From Anaerolineales bacterium (GTDB taxonomy: Bacteria > Chloroflexota > Anaerolineae > Anaerolineales > UBA11579): a stretch of DNA of 64,000 bases. The notes below the pieces were generated by a model. The model saw only the letters and a list, made by a program, of their open reading frames with translations. It did no database searches and had not been told where the DNA came from. The stretch covers positions 512,234-576,233 of the forward strand of contig JAHCIJ010000002.1 in NCBI GenBank assembly GCA_026129255.1, read 5' to 3'. Position numbers and translations under genes: made by a program. Numbering within the stretch: position 1 is the first letter of the stretch; every line of letters begins with the position of its first letter. Of the stretch, positions 1-7,179 are shown piece after piece.

Positions 1-140
1 AGTTGGTATTCGATGAAGCGGGCGGCCAGATGCTCTGTATCCGCTTCGCTCAGGTCTCGAAAGAGGGCCAGTTCCTTTAATAGCGCCACACGTTCGGCCA
101 GCGTGGCCGGTGGGCTGGCAGTGGCGTTTTCTGCAGGCAT
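1..140 (-). CDS. Cyclic nucleotide-binding domain protein, N-terminal part
   Basis: Partial gene running off the left edge; only about 46 N-terminal residues are visible. After a Pro/Ala/Thr-rich start, the segment ELALFRDLSEADTEHLA matches the opening helix of cNMP-binding (CRP/FNR effector-type) domains, which usually begin with a 'PLFxxLS..E...LA' pattern. Whether it is a Crp-like regulator or a cNMP-domain protein of another kind cannot be seen. The ATG at 140 is preceded by TAAAAT only 6 nt upstream and by no Shine-Dalgarno, so the transcript may be leaderless. It is divergent from the phosphohexomutase at 272. Confidence 0.55.
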   Translation of the reverse strand, partial: MPAENATASPPATLAERVALLKELALFRDLSEADTEHLAARFIEYQ

Positions 141-271
141 GGGGGCATTTTAGCATGCGCAGTATTTGGGCGCATTTGGGTGGCGTGCGGAGAAAAGGCG
201 GCGGTAGCTACTCTGGTGAGTGTTAGAATTTTTGCATCCCCTAGACGCATACATCGACGAGGTTCATACAA

Positions 272-1717
272 ATGCCCATTCACTTCGGTACAGACGGCTG
301 GCGCGCCGTAATCTCCGATACCTTCACCTTTGCAAACCTGCGCATGGTGGCTCAGGCCATTGCTGACGCCATGCGTGCCGACCTGCAAAATGGGAACGGT
401 ACCCAAGCGCCGCTCGTGGTGGTGGGCTTCGACACGCGCTTTCTGTCTGACCGTTTTGCCGGCGATGTTGCCCGCGTGCTGGCCGCCAACGGCTTCAACG
501 TGCTGCTCTCGGTGGCGGATGCACCCACGCCGGCCATCTCCTATGCCGTGCGTGAGCACAAGGCCATCGGCGGCGTGATGATCACCGCCTCGCACAACCC
601 GCCGCGCTACAACGGCGTCAAGCTCAAGGCCGCCTATGGCGGCTCTGCCCCGCACGAGCTGTGCCACCGCGTAGAAATTTACCTGAGCGATAACGAAGCG
701 CGCGGCCGCGGCGCCTCGGTGATGGACTTCAAGCAGGCCATCGAGCAAGGCCTCATCACGCGCTTTGACCCCATGCCGGCCTACAAGACGCATCTGGCCA
801 CCCTGATCGACTTTGAGATTATTCGCAAGCACCCGCAAAAGGTCGTGGTCGATTCCATGTTTGGCTCCGGCCGCGGCCACATCGCCGCCATGCTGCGTGA
901 GGCGGGCTGCGAGGTCGTCGAGATCCGTGGTGACATGAACCCGGGCTTCGGCGGCGTGCATCCGGAGCCGATCATGCCGCACCTACAGGCGCTGGCGGAT
1001 GCCATCGCCGAACACCCGGGCTATTACGGCGTGGCCACGGATGGCGACGCCGACCGCGTAGGCGCCATGGACGAAGACGGCGTGTTTGTTGACCCGCACA
1101 AGATCATGTCGCTGGCGCTGCGTCACCTAGTTGAGGCGCGTGGCCAGAAGGGCAAGGTCGTGCGCACGGTGTCGACCACACGCATGATCGACCGCCTGGC
1201 TGCCAAGTACGGCCTACAGGTGGAAGAGACCCCGGTGGGCTTCAACCATATTGCTGACCATATGCTGGCGGGCGATGTGCTCATCGGCGGCGAGGAGTCA
1301 GGCGGCATCTCGTTCACCGGCCACATTCCCGAAGGCGATGGGGTGCTCATGGGCCTGCTGGTGGTGGAGATGGTGGCGCGTTCCGGCGGCAGCCTGCGTG
1401 CGCTGGTGGCTGACCTGCTGGCCAGTGTCGGCCCGGCACACTATGCGCGCAAAGACCTGCGCCTCAGCCGCCCGGTGGAGAAGAAGGCCATGACTGCCAA
1501 GCTCACCGAAGAAGCCCCCGAAGTCATCGGCGGCGAGAAGGTGCTGGAGGTGGTGAGCCGCGATGGCAGTAAGTACATCATGGCGGACGGCTCCTGGCTG
1601 CTGATCCGCCCGTCTGGCACGGAACCGGTGCTGCGCGTATACGCCGAGGGTCGTACGCCTGAGATGGTGGAGGCGTTGCTGGCGTATGGTGAGCAAGTCG
1701 CCGCCAGCGTGTCCTGA
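272..1717 (+). CDS. Phosphoglucomutase/phosphomannomutase family protein
   Basis: 481-residue alpha-D-phosphohexomutase, which interconverts hexose 1- and 6-phosphates through a phosphoserine. The family motifs are all in order: the phosphoserine loop TASHNP (Ser107), the Mg-binding loop DGDADR near residue 257, the sugar-binding loop GEESGG, and the C-terminal phosphate-binding RPSGTEP. Length is normal for a bacterial PGM/PMM. The choice between glucose, mannose and glucosamine cannot be made from the sequence. A weak GAGG lies 9 nt before the ATG. It is monocistronic, and hairpins without T-runs follow it. Confidence 0.92.
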   Translation: MPIHFGTDGWRAVISDTFTFANLRMVAQAIADAMRADLQNGNGTQAPLVVVGFDTRFLSDRFAGDVARVLAANGFNVLLSVADAPTPAISYAVREHKAIGGVMITASHNPPRYNGVKLKAAYGGSAPHELCHRVEIYLSDNEARGRGASVMDFKQAIEQGLITRFDPMPAYKTHLATLIDFEIIRKHPQKVVVDSMFGSGRGHIAAMLREAGCEVVEIRGDMNPGFGGVHPEPIMPHLQALADAIAEHPGYYGVATDGDADRVGAMDEDGVFVDPHKIMSLALRHLVEARGQKGKVVRTVSTTRMIDRLAAKYGLQVEETPVGFNHIADHMLAGDVLIGGEESGGISFTGHIPEGDGVLMGLLVVEMVARSGGSLRALVADLLASVGPAHYARKDLRLSRPVEKKAMTAKLTEEAPEVIGGEKVLEVVSRDGSKYIMADGSWLLIRPSGTEPVLRVYAEGRTPEMVEALLAYGEQVAASVS

Positions 1718-1745
1718 GATACATCGTTACCTCAATTATTTTTCA

Positions 1746-1970
1746 GGGGCGCTGCCCCTGTGACCCGCAAAGGGGGGGACAGCTGTCCCCCCTTGGACCC
1801 CCTCGCAACGCTCAGTCTTGAATTTGCAACCACAGGTGTCTTCTGTGGGCTCCGCGTCGCAAGTTCAGAAGAGTTGCTTTTGACTCTGCAAGTGAGATTT
1901 GGCTGAAGTCCCTGGTCGTGCTTGTCATTCCGAACGAGCGGCGTAGCCGCGAGGAGGAATCCTTTAGGAC
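1746..1970. repeat. Intergenic hairpins and half-copy of the CATTCCGA repeat (family A)
   Basis: The gap between the phosphohexomutase and the Cfr-like gene holds no credible gene. It contains a GGGGC/GCCCC hairpin at about 1746-1760, a stronger GGGGGGGACAGCTGTCCCCCC palindrome at about 1772-1792, and at 1924-1970 the left half of a dispersed repeat: GTCATTCCGAACGAG followed by GAGGAATCCTTTAGG. Complete copies with both ends lie at 29464-29580, 32989-33128 and 57707-57883. Confidence 0.7.
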
Positions 1971-2013
1971 ATTGCAAAGCGCGACCTGTATGCATGTCGA
2001 TTCAAGATTTCCA

Positions 2014-3063
2014 CTAATCCACCACAACCTCCTGTGCGCTGGCATGCAGTTGCCCGCAGGCCGCCTGTATCTCATCCCCAAACGAAGAACGCACCGTCAC
2101 CTTCAGCCCTGTCTGCTCCAGCCAATCGCGGAACTGGTGGATGTGTGCTTCGCTGGGCCGCGCAAAACGCTCAGCGGCGAAAGTGTTGGCATTGTGGCGC
2201 AACAGGTTGACGTGAAACAGCCGCGTCTGGCGCCCGCGTGCGTGCAGCCGCTCAGCCAGGGCGGCTGCATGCTGGCGGCTGTCGTTGACCCCTTCCAGTA
2301 GCAAGTAAGCCATGTAGACCTTGCGATGGGTGTGTGCTACATGTGCATCCAACGCGTCCAGCACATCTTCGATGGGATATTTGCGATTGAGCGGGATCAG
2401 CTGGCTGCGTTGCTCATTGAACGGCGAGTGCAACGAGAAGGTGAGATTGACCTGCGGGTGCTGCTCGGTCAGCTGGCGCATGGCTGGCACCAGCCCGATC
2501 GTCGAGACGGTCAGCCGACGCGGGCTGAGCGCGAACAGGCGGGAGTGGGTGAGGCACTCCAACGCGGTGAACAGGTTGGGATTCGCCAGCGCCTCACCCA
2601 TGCCCATGAACGAGATGCTGTCGAGCGGCTGGCCCTGCACGCGGAAGTACAGTGCCTGGTCACAGATCTCGTCTGCGCTCAAGTTGCGCTGCAGGCGCAT
2701 AGCGGCGGTGGCGCAGAAGCGGCAGCCGAAGCCGCAACCCGCCTGCGTCGAGAGACAGTACGAGTGCCAGCCAGCACGGTAGCGCATGGCCACCGCCTCA
2801 ATGCGGCGGCCATCCTCCAGGGCGAACAGATGCTTATCGGCTTGGGCAGCCTGGCTGCTCTGCACCGAACGCAGCGCCAGCAGGCTGTCGCCAAACTGCT
2901 CAGCCAGCGCGGTGCGCAGGCGGCCCGGCAGCGCTGGCATGGCGCTGAATTGCAAGACATGCTGGCGGAAGACCGCCTCAAGGATTTGTTGAAAGCGATA
3001 CGGCGCAGCGCCCAATTGGCGCAACGCCTCTTGAATTTGTGCGTAACGATGAACACGCGGCAT
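2014..3063 (-). CDS. cfr-like: Cfr-like radical SAM 23S rRNA (A2503-C8) methyltransferase
   Basis: 349-residue radical SAM rRNA methyltransferase of the RlmN/Cfr family. The [4Fe-4S] cysteines are Cys110, Cys114 and Cys117 (CGFGCRFC), and the C-terminal catalytic cysteine is Cys336 in AACGQL. From memory of the staphylococcal protein, Cfr has Cys112/116/119 and Cys338, so spacing is essentially collinear. Signatures favour Cfr over RlmN: MGMGEALAN (RlmN has GEPL), FALSPRRL, LTFSLHSPF and YLLLEGVNDS. Cfr methylates C8 of A2503 and gives resistance to phenicols, lincosamides, oxazolidinones, pleuromutilins and streptogramin A; RlmN methylates C2. The gene stands alone behind a long leader with two terminators. 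C8 activity is inferred, not shown. Confidence 0.78.
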   Translation of the reverse strand: MPRVHRYAQIQEALRQLGAAPYRFQQILEAVFRQHVLQFSAMPALPGRLRTALAEQFGDSLLALRSVQSSQAAQADKHLFALEDGRRIEAVAMRYRAGWHSYCLSTQAGCGFGCRFCATAAMRLQRNLSADEICDQALYFRVQGQPLDSISFMGMGEALANPNLFTALECLTHSRLFALSPRRLTVSTIGLVPAMRQLTEQHPQVNLTFSLHSPFNEQRSQLIPLNRKYPIEDVLDALDAHVAHTHRKVYMAYLLLEGVNDSRQHAAALAERLHARGRQTRLFHVNLLRHNANTFAAERFARPSEAHIHQFRDWLEQTGLKVTVRSSFGDEIQAACGQLHASAQEVVVD

Positions 3064-3136
3064 AGATACCCTCGCTGCGAGCTAGATGGTGAATAAGAGA
3101 CTGCGTTAACACGGCACAAATTAAGTTGCGGAACAT
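2978..3136 (-). CDS. Small upstream ORF overlapping the cfr-like start
   Basis: A 52-codon ORF whose ATG at 3136 has a textbook Shine-Dalgarno (AGGAGG, 5 nt spacer), stronger than the GAGG before the methyltransferase ATG at 3063. It runs out of frame across that start and ends 85 nt inside the gene. The peptide begins MFRNLICAVLTQSLIHH and resembles nothing I recognise. It could be a translated leader that couples or occludes initiation of the downstream gene. It may not be a functional protein. Confidence 0.45.
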   Translation of the reverse strand: MFRNLICAVLTQSLIHHLARSEGIYAACSSLRTNSRGVAPIGRCAVSLSTNP

Positions 3137-3165
3137 GACGACCTCCTGAAATGGGTGGGGGAAAC

Positions 3166-3193
3166 AAAAAAACGCCGCGGGTTGCCGCGGCGT
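3166..3193 (-). terminator. Leader terminator 2 upstream of cfr-like gene
   Basis: On the minus strand a 9-bp GC-rich stem (3185-3193 with 3172-3180, loop 3181-3184) is followed by seven T residues, the classic intrinsic terminator form. It lies only about 30 nt before the leader ORF at 3136 and is read in the same direction. No minus-strand gene lies upstream for it to end, since the neighbour at 3435 is divergent. It must therefore act within the transcript leading to the methyltransferase. Confidence 0.8.
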
Positions 3194-3245
3194 CACAAAA
3201 CACTAGGAATTGAGGAATCAAAAACTAAAGGCGTTGGCAGACCCG

Positions 3246-3273
3246 AAAAACGACAGCAGGCGATGCTGCTGTC
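3246..3273 (-). terminator. Leader terminator 1 upstream of cfr-like gene
   Basis: Minus-strand hairpin with an 8-bp GACAGCAG/CTGCTGTC stem (3266-3273 with 3252-3259) and 6-nt loop, then CGTTTTTC. It precedes terminator 2 by about 80 nt and follows the mini-ORF at 3287-3301 by about 14 nt. The arrangement mini-ORF, terminator, terminator, gene is that of a transcription attenuator. Confidence 0.72.
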
Positions 3274-3286
3274 AACTGTAAGGGGC

Positions 3287-3301
3287 CTACCAAGTGGTCA
3301 T
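3287..3301 (-). CDS. Candidate four-codon leader peptide (Met-Thr-Thr-Trp)
   Basis: ATG ACC ACT TGG TAG, preceded by GGAGG 11 nt upstream (3313-3317 on the plus strand). Very short leader ORFs just before an attenuator hairpin are typical of ribosome-stalling control of antibiotic-resistance genes (erm, ABC-F and similar). The spacing is rather long and the ORF is so short that chance is possible, but its position directly before terminator 1 supports it. Confidence 0.4.
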   Translation of the reverse strand: MTTW

Positions 3302-3332
3302 TGGGTCGCAAACCTCCGTAATTCTATATACT

Positions 3333-3360
3333 AGTCTACTCACAAGATGAGCTCTGTCAA
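3333..3360 (-). promoter_or_regulatory. Promoter of the cfr-like leader transcript
   Basis: A perfect -35 TTGACA (minus strand 3360-3355) is followed after 16 nt by TAGACT (3338-3333), a 4/6 match to the -10 consensus; TAGTAT five bases further is an alternative. Transcription from here would cross the mini-ORF, both terminators and the second leader ORF before reaching the methyltransferase. Confidence 0.5.
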
Positions 3361-3434
3361 GGCGGTCCCACAGACCGGCGCGGTTAAACTTCAGCAGTAT
3401 CCCAAGCAACCCTTTATTCTTTAAACGCCAACCT

Positions 3435-4448
3435 GTGTCTGGAATGAAGCCTCTAATTTTCAAACCCCTCTTATTGCTGTTGTTTTCTCTTCCCTATATT
3501 TTGTTCCTCCGTTATATGTACAGCACCGGCTCGGCGCCTGTTGATTATTTAACTTTCACAGAGATCGGGCAAAGCCTGCTGGAGGGAACATTTGCCTATC
3601 AGGTGAACGTTTACTATCCGCTGCCCACCGTTGTCGTGTTTGCCATACTTGCCTGGTTACCTGAATGGTTGGGTCTGGCCCTGTGGTTCGTGTTGCCCGT
3701 GTTGTTAGCCCTGTGGATGCTGGAGTGGGACCCGTTGGTTTTGCTGTACGCACCACTCTTGTCGCATTTCCTGGGTGGCCAGGCTTCTGTTTTTGGCTTG
3801 ATCGGCCTATGGGCGGTCTTGTATCATCGGGACAGTTGGAAAGGTGGCAGCTTGCTTGCGCTCAGCCTGCTGAAGCCTCAACTGGCGTTGATCCCCCTGG
3901 CGTATGCTGCCGTGGGCTGGGCACGAGCATGGTGCCAGTCCCGCCGGTTGCCCGCGCAACTGCTGGCCTTTGCAGCCACCGCGGCGGTGCTGGCTGCGCC
4001 AGCTTTTGTCATCTACCCGGGTTGGCTGCCCGATTGGTTGGGCAATCTGCGCCCGCTATTCCCGCGTGCATTGGCTGGCCTAATTCCCCGGCTGCTCCTC
4101 GATACCTTCTCGCCGCTTCAGCCTGAGTTCTGGCTTGTGCTGGGGATGGTGGCGTTAGCCATCTTGGCGTTGCTTTATCTTCTGAATAAAAAGCGGATGC
4201 CGTTGGAGTTGGCGGTACTTTGGAGCTTCATTGCCAGTCCTCTGGTGCATGACTACGACCTGATTCAGCTTGTGCCTTTGCTCCGTCACAAGATTGTGCG
4301 CACGGCTGCGCCGCTGATCTCAATTCCGGGCTGGTATGTGCTGGTGGCGCGCTATGCTGACGACCGGGCTTGGTTCGTGTTCGCCCTGATCGCGCCCGTC
4401 ATGGCGGCCGCCTGGCTTTTTGCCAGCCGCGGGGATCGTTTGAGCTGA
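3435..4448 (+). CDS. Polytopic membrane protein, probable glycosyltransferase family 87/DUF2029 type
   Basis: 337-residue protein with about eight to nine hydrophobic segments. The layout (N-terminal TM, short extracytoplasmic loop with aromatic/acidic residues, many TM helices, SLLKPQLALIPL motif) resembles GT87 polyprenol-phosphate-dependent mannosyl/arabinosyltransferases, whose 'KPQ' motif lies in an equivalent loop. Substrate unknown. Two starts are possible, GTG 3435 or ATG 3444, neither with a clear Shine-Dalgarno. AT content at the 5' end is higher than in its neighbours. It is convergent with the PyrK-like gene, with stop codons directly adjacent. Confidence 0.6.
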   Translation: MSGMKPLIFKPLLLLLFSLPYILFLRYMYSTGSAPVDYLTFTEIGQSLLEGTFAYQVNVYYPLPTVVVFAILAWLPEWLGLALWFVLPVLLALWMLEWDPLVLLYAPLLSHFLGGQASVFGLIGLWAVLYHRDSWKGGSLLALSLLKPQLALIPLAYAAVGWARAWCQSRRLPAQLLAFAATAAVLAAPAFVIYPGWLPDWLGNLRPLFPRALAGLIPRLLLDTFSPLQPEFWLVLGMVALAILALLYLLNKKRMPLELAVLWSFIASPLVHDYDLIQLVPLLRHKIVRTAAPLISIPGWYVLVARYADDRAWFVFALIAPVMAAAWLFASRGDRLS

Positions 4449-5147
4449 TCAGCCCAGCAGCTCGGCCAGGCTAAACACCGGCCCGCTGGTGCAGGCCAGG
4501 AATGTTTTGCGCTGTGAGGCGAAGCTGCACACGCCGCATTGCGCCAGACCACCGCATGGCATCGGCGGTGTGATCAGCGCCTGCCCGTTGAGCGTCTTGG
4601 GCACGCGTTCTTTGAAGCCTAGCAGGCTGGGCAGCTCTTCGACGTGTGTGGGCGGCAAGTCCAGCGCCACAAAATCGGCCCAGGCCAGCGCGGCAGGCAG
4701 GGCGGCCAGCGGCTGCACTTCGATATGGCTGGGCAGCTCGCCAAGAGATTCATCACAGAACACGGCCACCTCAGGCGCCGCCTCGGCCAGCGGCAGCAGG
4801 CGGGCGGCGTTGTGCCCCCAGGCTGCCAAAGCCAACCGCCGGGTGTGCGGCGGCAAACTGAAGCCGCGGCCAAGCGGCCCGCGGGCACGCAGGGCGTGCC
4901 CAGGTTGCCAGCGGGCGGGCAGTGGGCCAGCTACGGCCAGCTCGGCGGCATCGCCGTCTACGGTGCTGGGCTGCCAGCCCGCCGCGAACAGTTGCGTGGC
5001 GATAGCTGTCTCGTTGTCTGTGGAGTCGTGCACCTGCAGGTATTGGCCGGGGCGCGGCAGGGCCGCCGCGGGCAGCTGCAGGCGCGCCGCCGCGTTCTGA
5101 TAGGGTTCTAACAGGAGAGCAAACAGGCGCACCGTATAATGATTCAT
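4449..5147 (-). CDS. PyrK-like iron-sulfur electron transfer protein
   Basis: 232 residues. The C-terminus has the [2Fe-2S] cysteine pattern of dihydroorotate dehydrogenase electron-transfer subunits: CGGLAQCGVC followed by LACTSGPVFSL. The N-terminal half resembles a ferredoxin-reductase-type beta barrel (PGQYLQVH, RGPLGRGFSLPP), which would carry FAD. The middle NAD-binding region is short and diverged. No pyrD is adjacent, so its partner is elsewhere or it serves another oxidoreductase. A TAGCAT hexamer lies 12 nt before the ATG. Confidence 0.7.
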   Translation of the reverse strand: MNHYTVRLFALLLEPYQNAAARLQLPAAALPRPGQYLQVHDSTDNETAIATQLFAAGWQPSTVDGDAAELAVAGPLPARWQPGHALRARGPLGRGFSLPPHTRRLALAAWGHNAARLLPLAEAAPEVAVFCDESLGELPSHIEVQPLAALPAALAWADFVALDLPPTHVEELPSLLGFKERVPKTLNGQALITPPMPCGGLAQCGVCSFASQRKTFLACTSGPVFSLAELLG

Positions 5148-5193
5148 AACAACTCTCGCATGCTACCACGCCGGATCCCGTGCCGGATTCCGC

Positions 5194-5241
5194 GCCCGCT
5201 ACTGCGCCCGCTACTGCGCCCGCTACTGCGCGCGCTACTGC
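5194..5241. repeat. Four tandem 12-bp repeats
   Basis: Unit GCCCGCTACTGC repeated three times exactly, plus a fourth copy with one change. It lies between the divergent PyrK-like and SPFH genes, upstream of the SPFH Shine-Dalgarno. The unit is in-frame if a farther upstream start were used, but the downstream ATG at 5303 is clearly better. Confidence 0.9.
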
Positions 5242-5302
5242 GCAACACAGGGGCTGGCGCTACCGTTGCATACAGTTGTATGCACACTCTTTAGGAGGAG
5301 TA

Positions 5303-6325
5303 ATGGAACTCGTTAGTATTCTCGCCTTCCTTTCAGCAATGGCTTGGCTGGTGGTTATCGGTGTGATCGCCCTGGTGGTGGTGCGCGCGGTACGCGCCCG
5401 TGCTGGCGCCAAGAGCCTGGCCAGCGGCGGGCTGTGGATCGGCCTTGCCATCCTGGCCGCCGTTCTGATCAGTACCCTGGCGGCTGGCTTGGTCTTCATC
5501 CAGCCCAGCGAGCGTGGTGTAGTCATCAGCGCTACGCAGGGCGGTATCCGCAATGAGGCCTTGCAGCCTGGCTTGCACTGGGTGGTGCCTTTCGCCGAGA
5601 ACGTGATCCCCTACACCATTGCCCGCCAGACCTACACGATGTCTGTGGTCCCTGAGGAGAGCGACGTTTTCCGTGATGATGCGGTGGAAGCGCGTACTTC
5701 GGATGGGCAGATCGTGCATGTGGATGCTTCGGTCATCTTTGCCATCAACCCCAATGAAGTGGTGGATGTTCACATCCGCTGGCAGAACCGCTACATCAAC
5801 GGCATGGTGCGCCCGGTTGTGCGCGGCATCATCCGTGATGCGGTGGCCCAGTTCGGTATCGAGCAGGTGTATAGCAGCCACCGTCTGCAGTTGACCAACA
5901 TAATCGCTGAAGAGCTGCAGGTGCGCTTTCAGGCCAACGGTCTTGAGCTGATCGATTTCGTGATGCGCAATATCGCTTTTTCGGCAGAGTATGCTGATTC
6001 CGTGGAGCAGAAGCAGATCGCCGAGCAGCTGGCCCAGCAGGCCGCCTTTACAGTGGAGCAGCGTCGCCAAGAAGCCGAGCAGGCTCGCCAGGTGGCCCAA
6101 GGTTTGGCTGACGCCGCCGTGATCCGTGCCGAGGGTGAAGCCCAGGCGCGCCTAGTCCAGGCTGAGGCGGAAGCTGAGGCGCTGCGTATGCTGGCCGAAG
6201 CCATTGCACAGAACCCTAATATTTTGACCTTGGAGTACATCCAGAAGCTGGCCCCCAATGTTCAGGTGATGCTGGTACCGGCCGATAACCCCTTCCTGCT
6301 GCCGCTGCCGAGTTTAAACCCTTAA
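5303..6325 (+). CDS. SPFH/prohibitin-family (band 7) membrane protein
   Basis: 340-residue membrane scaffold of the stomatin/prohibitin superfamily. Two N-terminal hydrophobic segments (about residues 3-30 and 46-70) precede the SPFH core (QPSERGVVIS, LQPGLHWVVPF, TSDGQIVHVDASVIFAI, VRGIIRDAVAQFG). A long Ala/Glu/Gln-rich coiled coil (about 230-300) follows, typical for oligomerisation. The role is probably organisation of membrane microdomains or control of membrane proteases; a client cannot be named, though FtsH is encoded at 52 kb. Start chosen for AGGAGG at 5294, directly before ATG 5303. A strong terminator follows. Confidence 0.85.
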   Translation: MELVSILAFLSAMAWLVVIGVIALVVVRAVRARAGAKSLASGGLWIGLAILAAVLISTLAAGLVFIQPSERGVVISATQGGIRNEALQPGLHWVVPFAENVIPYTIARQTYTMSVVPEESDVFRDDAVEARTSDGQIVHVDASVIFAINPNEVVDVHIRWQNRYINGMVRPVVRGIIRDAVAQFGIEQVYSSHRLQLTNIIAEELQVRFQANGLELIDFVMRNIAFSAEYADSVEQKQIAEQLAQQAAFTVEQRRQEAEQARQVAQGLADAAVIRAEGEAQARLVQAEAEAEALRMLAEAIAQNPNILTLEYIQKLAPNVQVMLVPADNPFLLPLPSLNP

Positions 6326-6346
6326 CCGCGTATCGTAGACCTACCC

Positions 6347-6382
6347 ACAACAGCCAACCCCATAAGGTTGGCTGTTGTATTT
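6347..6382 (+). terminator. Intrinsic terminator after SPFH gene
   Basis: Perfect 13-bp stem ACAACAGCCAACC/GGTTGGCTGTTGT (6347-6359 with 6366-6378), 6-nt loop, then ATTTTA. It lies 22 nt after the SPFH stop codon. Confidence 0.88.
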
Positions 6383-6440
6383 TAAACTCAGCTTTTATAT
6401 GATATAAGCCATAAATATTAAAGAGTATTCTTATATTTAG

Positions 6441-6480
6441 TTGATTTTAATCATCAACTAGGTTGAAAATGAGGTATAGT
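6441..6480 (+). promoter_or_regulatory. AT-rich promoter region of ferritin gene with inverted repeat
   Basis: An AT-rich island before ferritin contains TTGAT-N7-ATCAA (6441-6457) and TATAGT (6475-6480). The inverted repeat could be an operator, for example for an iron or peroxide regulator, which is common upstream of ferritins. It does not match a Fur consensus well enough to name. The -35/-10 pairing is unclear. Confidence 0.3.
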
Positions 6481-6501
6481 ATGAGCCATAAGGAGCAAAA
6501 A

Positions 6502-7017
6502 ATGTTAATCAGTAACAACCTGATCCAAGCCATCAATGAGCAAGTGGGGCGAGAGTTTGGCGCTGCCATGCAGTACGTCAACATTGCCTCGTACTTCACT
6601 GCTGAGAATATGCTGATGTTCGGCAAACTGTTCTTTGAGCAGGCCGCTGAGGAGAACGCGCACGCCATGAAGCTTGTGCGCTACGTGCTGGATGCTGGCG
6701 GCACGATCGGTGTGCCGGCCATCCCCGCCGCACGCGCTGACTTCAAGTCGCCTGAGGATGCCGTAGGCGCTGCCTTACAGTGGGAAGAAGACGTCACGCG
6801 CCAGATCAACAACCTGATGGACATTGCCGTCAAGGAGAAAGACTACATCGCCCAGGAGTTTTTGGGCTGGTTCGTCAACGAGCAGCTGGAGGAAGTCTCC
6901 AAGATGAGCACCATCCTCAGCGTCATCCAGCGTTCCAATGGCAATCTGCTGCTGGCTGAGCAATATGTGCAAAGCACCCTGGCCGATATCGAGACTGTTG
7001 AGGGCGGTGCGAAGTAA
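6502..7017 (+). CDS. ftnA: Ferritin (non-haem, bacterial FtnA type)
   Basis: 171 residues from ATG 6502, chosen for AAGGAG at 6490; an earlier ATG would add a poorly conserved extension. The four-helix ferritin fold is shown by NEQVGREFGAAMQYVNIASYF (Glu of the ferroxidase centre), FFEQAAEENAHAMKL (E-x2-H motif) and WFVNEQLEEVSKM. It oxidises Fe(II) and stores Fe(III) as a cytosolic 24-mer. The protein keeps a full-length helix set, unlike bacterioferritin, and lacks a haem-ligand pattern. It is monocistronic. Confidence 0.92.
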   Translation: MLISNNLIQAINEQVGREFGAAMQYVNIASYFTAENMLMFGKLFFEQAAEENAHAMKLVRYVLDAGGTIGVPAIPAARADFKSPEDAVGAALQWEEDVTRQINNLMDIAVKEKDYIAQEFLGWFVNEQLEEVSKMSTILSVIQRSNGNLLLAEQYVQSTLADIETVEGGAK

Positions 7018-7041
7018 GGACACACTGCCTCGTGCAGACTG

Positions 7042-7047
7042 TATAAT
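7042..7047 (+). promoter_or_regulatory. -10 hexamer TATAAT before the repeat/riboswitch leader
   Basis: A perfect TATAAT 25 nt after the ferritin stop codon and one base before the 7-bp repeat array. No good -35 is seen 16-18 nt upstream (GACACA-like only). If used, the transcript would start inside the repeat array and carry a leader of about 700 nt ahead of ribX. Confidence 0.4.
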
Positions 7048-7048
7048 C

Positions 7049-7179
7049 AGTGAGCAGTGAGCAGTGAGCAGTGAGCAGTGAGCAGTGAGCAGTGAGCAGT
7101 GAGCAGTGAGCAGTGAGCAGTGAGCAGTGAGCAGTGAGCAGTGAGCAGTGAGCAGTGAGCAGTGAGCAGTGAGCAGTGA
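7049..7179 (+). repeat. 7-bp microsatellite (AGTGAGC), about 18.7 copies
   Basis: Perfect uninterrupted tandem array of AGTGAGC over 131 nt. The unit is not a multiple of three, so all frames of both strands are open, which creates spurious ORFs. It sits directly downstream of a TATAAT and upstream of the FMN riboswitch. Single copies (AGTGAGCAG) also occur near 21560 before polA. Confidence 0.97.

Noticed and set aside
77..982. 301-codon minus-strand open frame opposite the phosphohexomutase
   Set aside because: It is antisense to a gene with all family motifs; its translation is low-complexity His/Arg/Gly, typical of GC-rich shadow frames. The same holds for long antisense frames at 10969-11958, 22239-23114, 33618-34574 and 43593-44573.
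2014..3063. RlmN (housekeeping A2503 C2 methyltransferase)
   Set aside because: Considered first, since the family is shared, but GEALAN in place of GEPL, SLHSPF in place of LHAP, and nearly collinear length and cysteine spacing point to Cfr. It stays possible that it also does the RlmN job.
5180..5302. N-terminal extension of the SPFH protein through the 12-bp repeats
   Set aside because: The upstream frame is a repetitive PATA stretch, and AGGAGG directly before ATG 5303 marks the start.
7049..7179. Possible CRISPR-like array or a repetitive protein (LLTAHCS repeats on the minus strand)
   Set aside because: The units are contiguous 7-bp repeats without spacers, and the open frames on both strands are a consequence of a unit not divisible by three.
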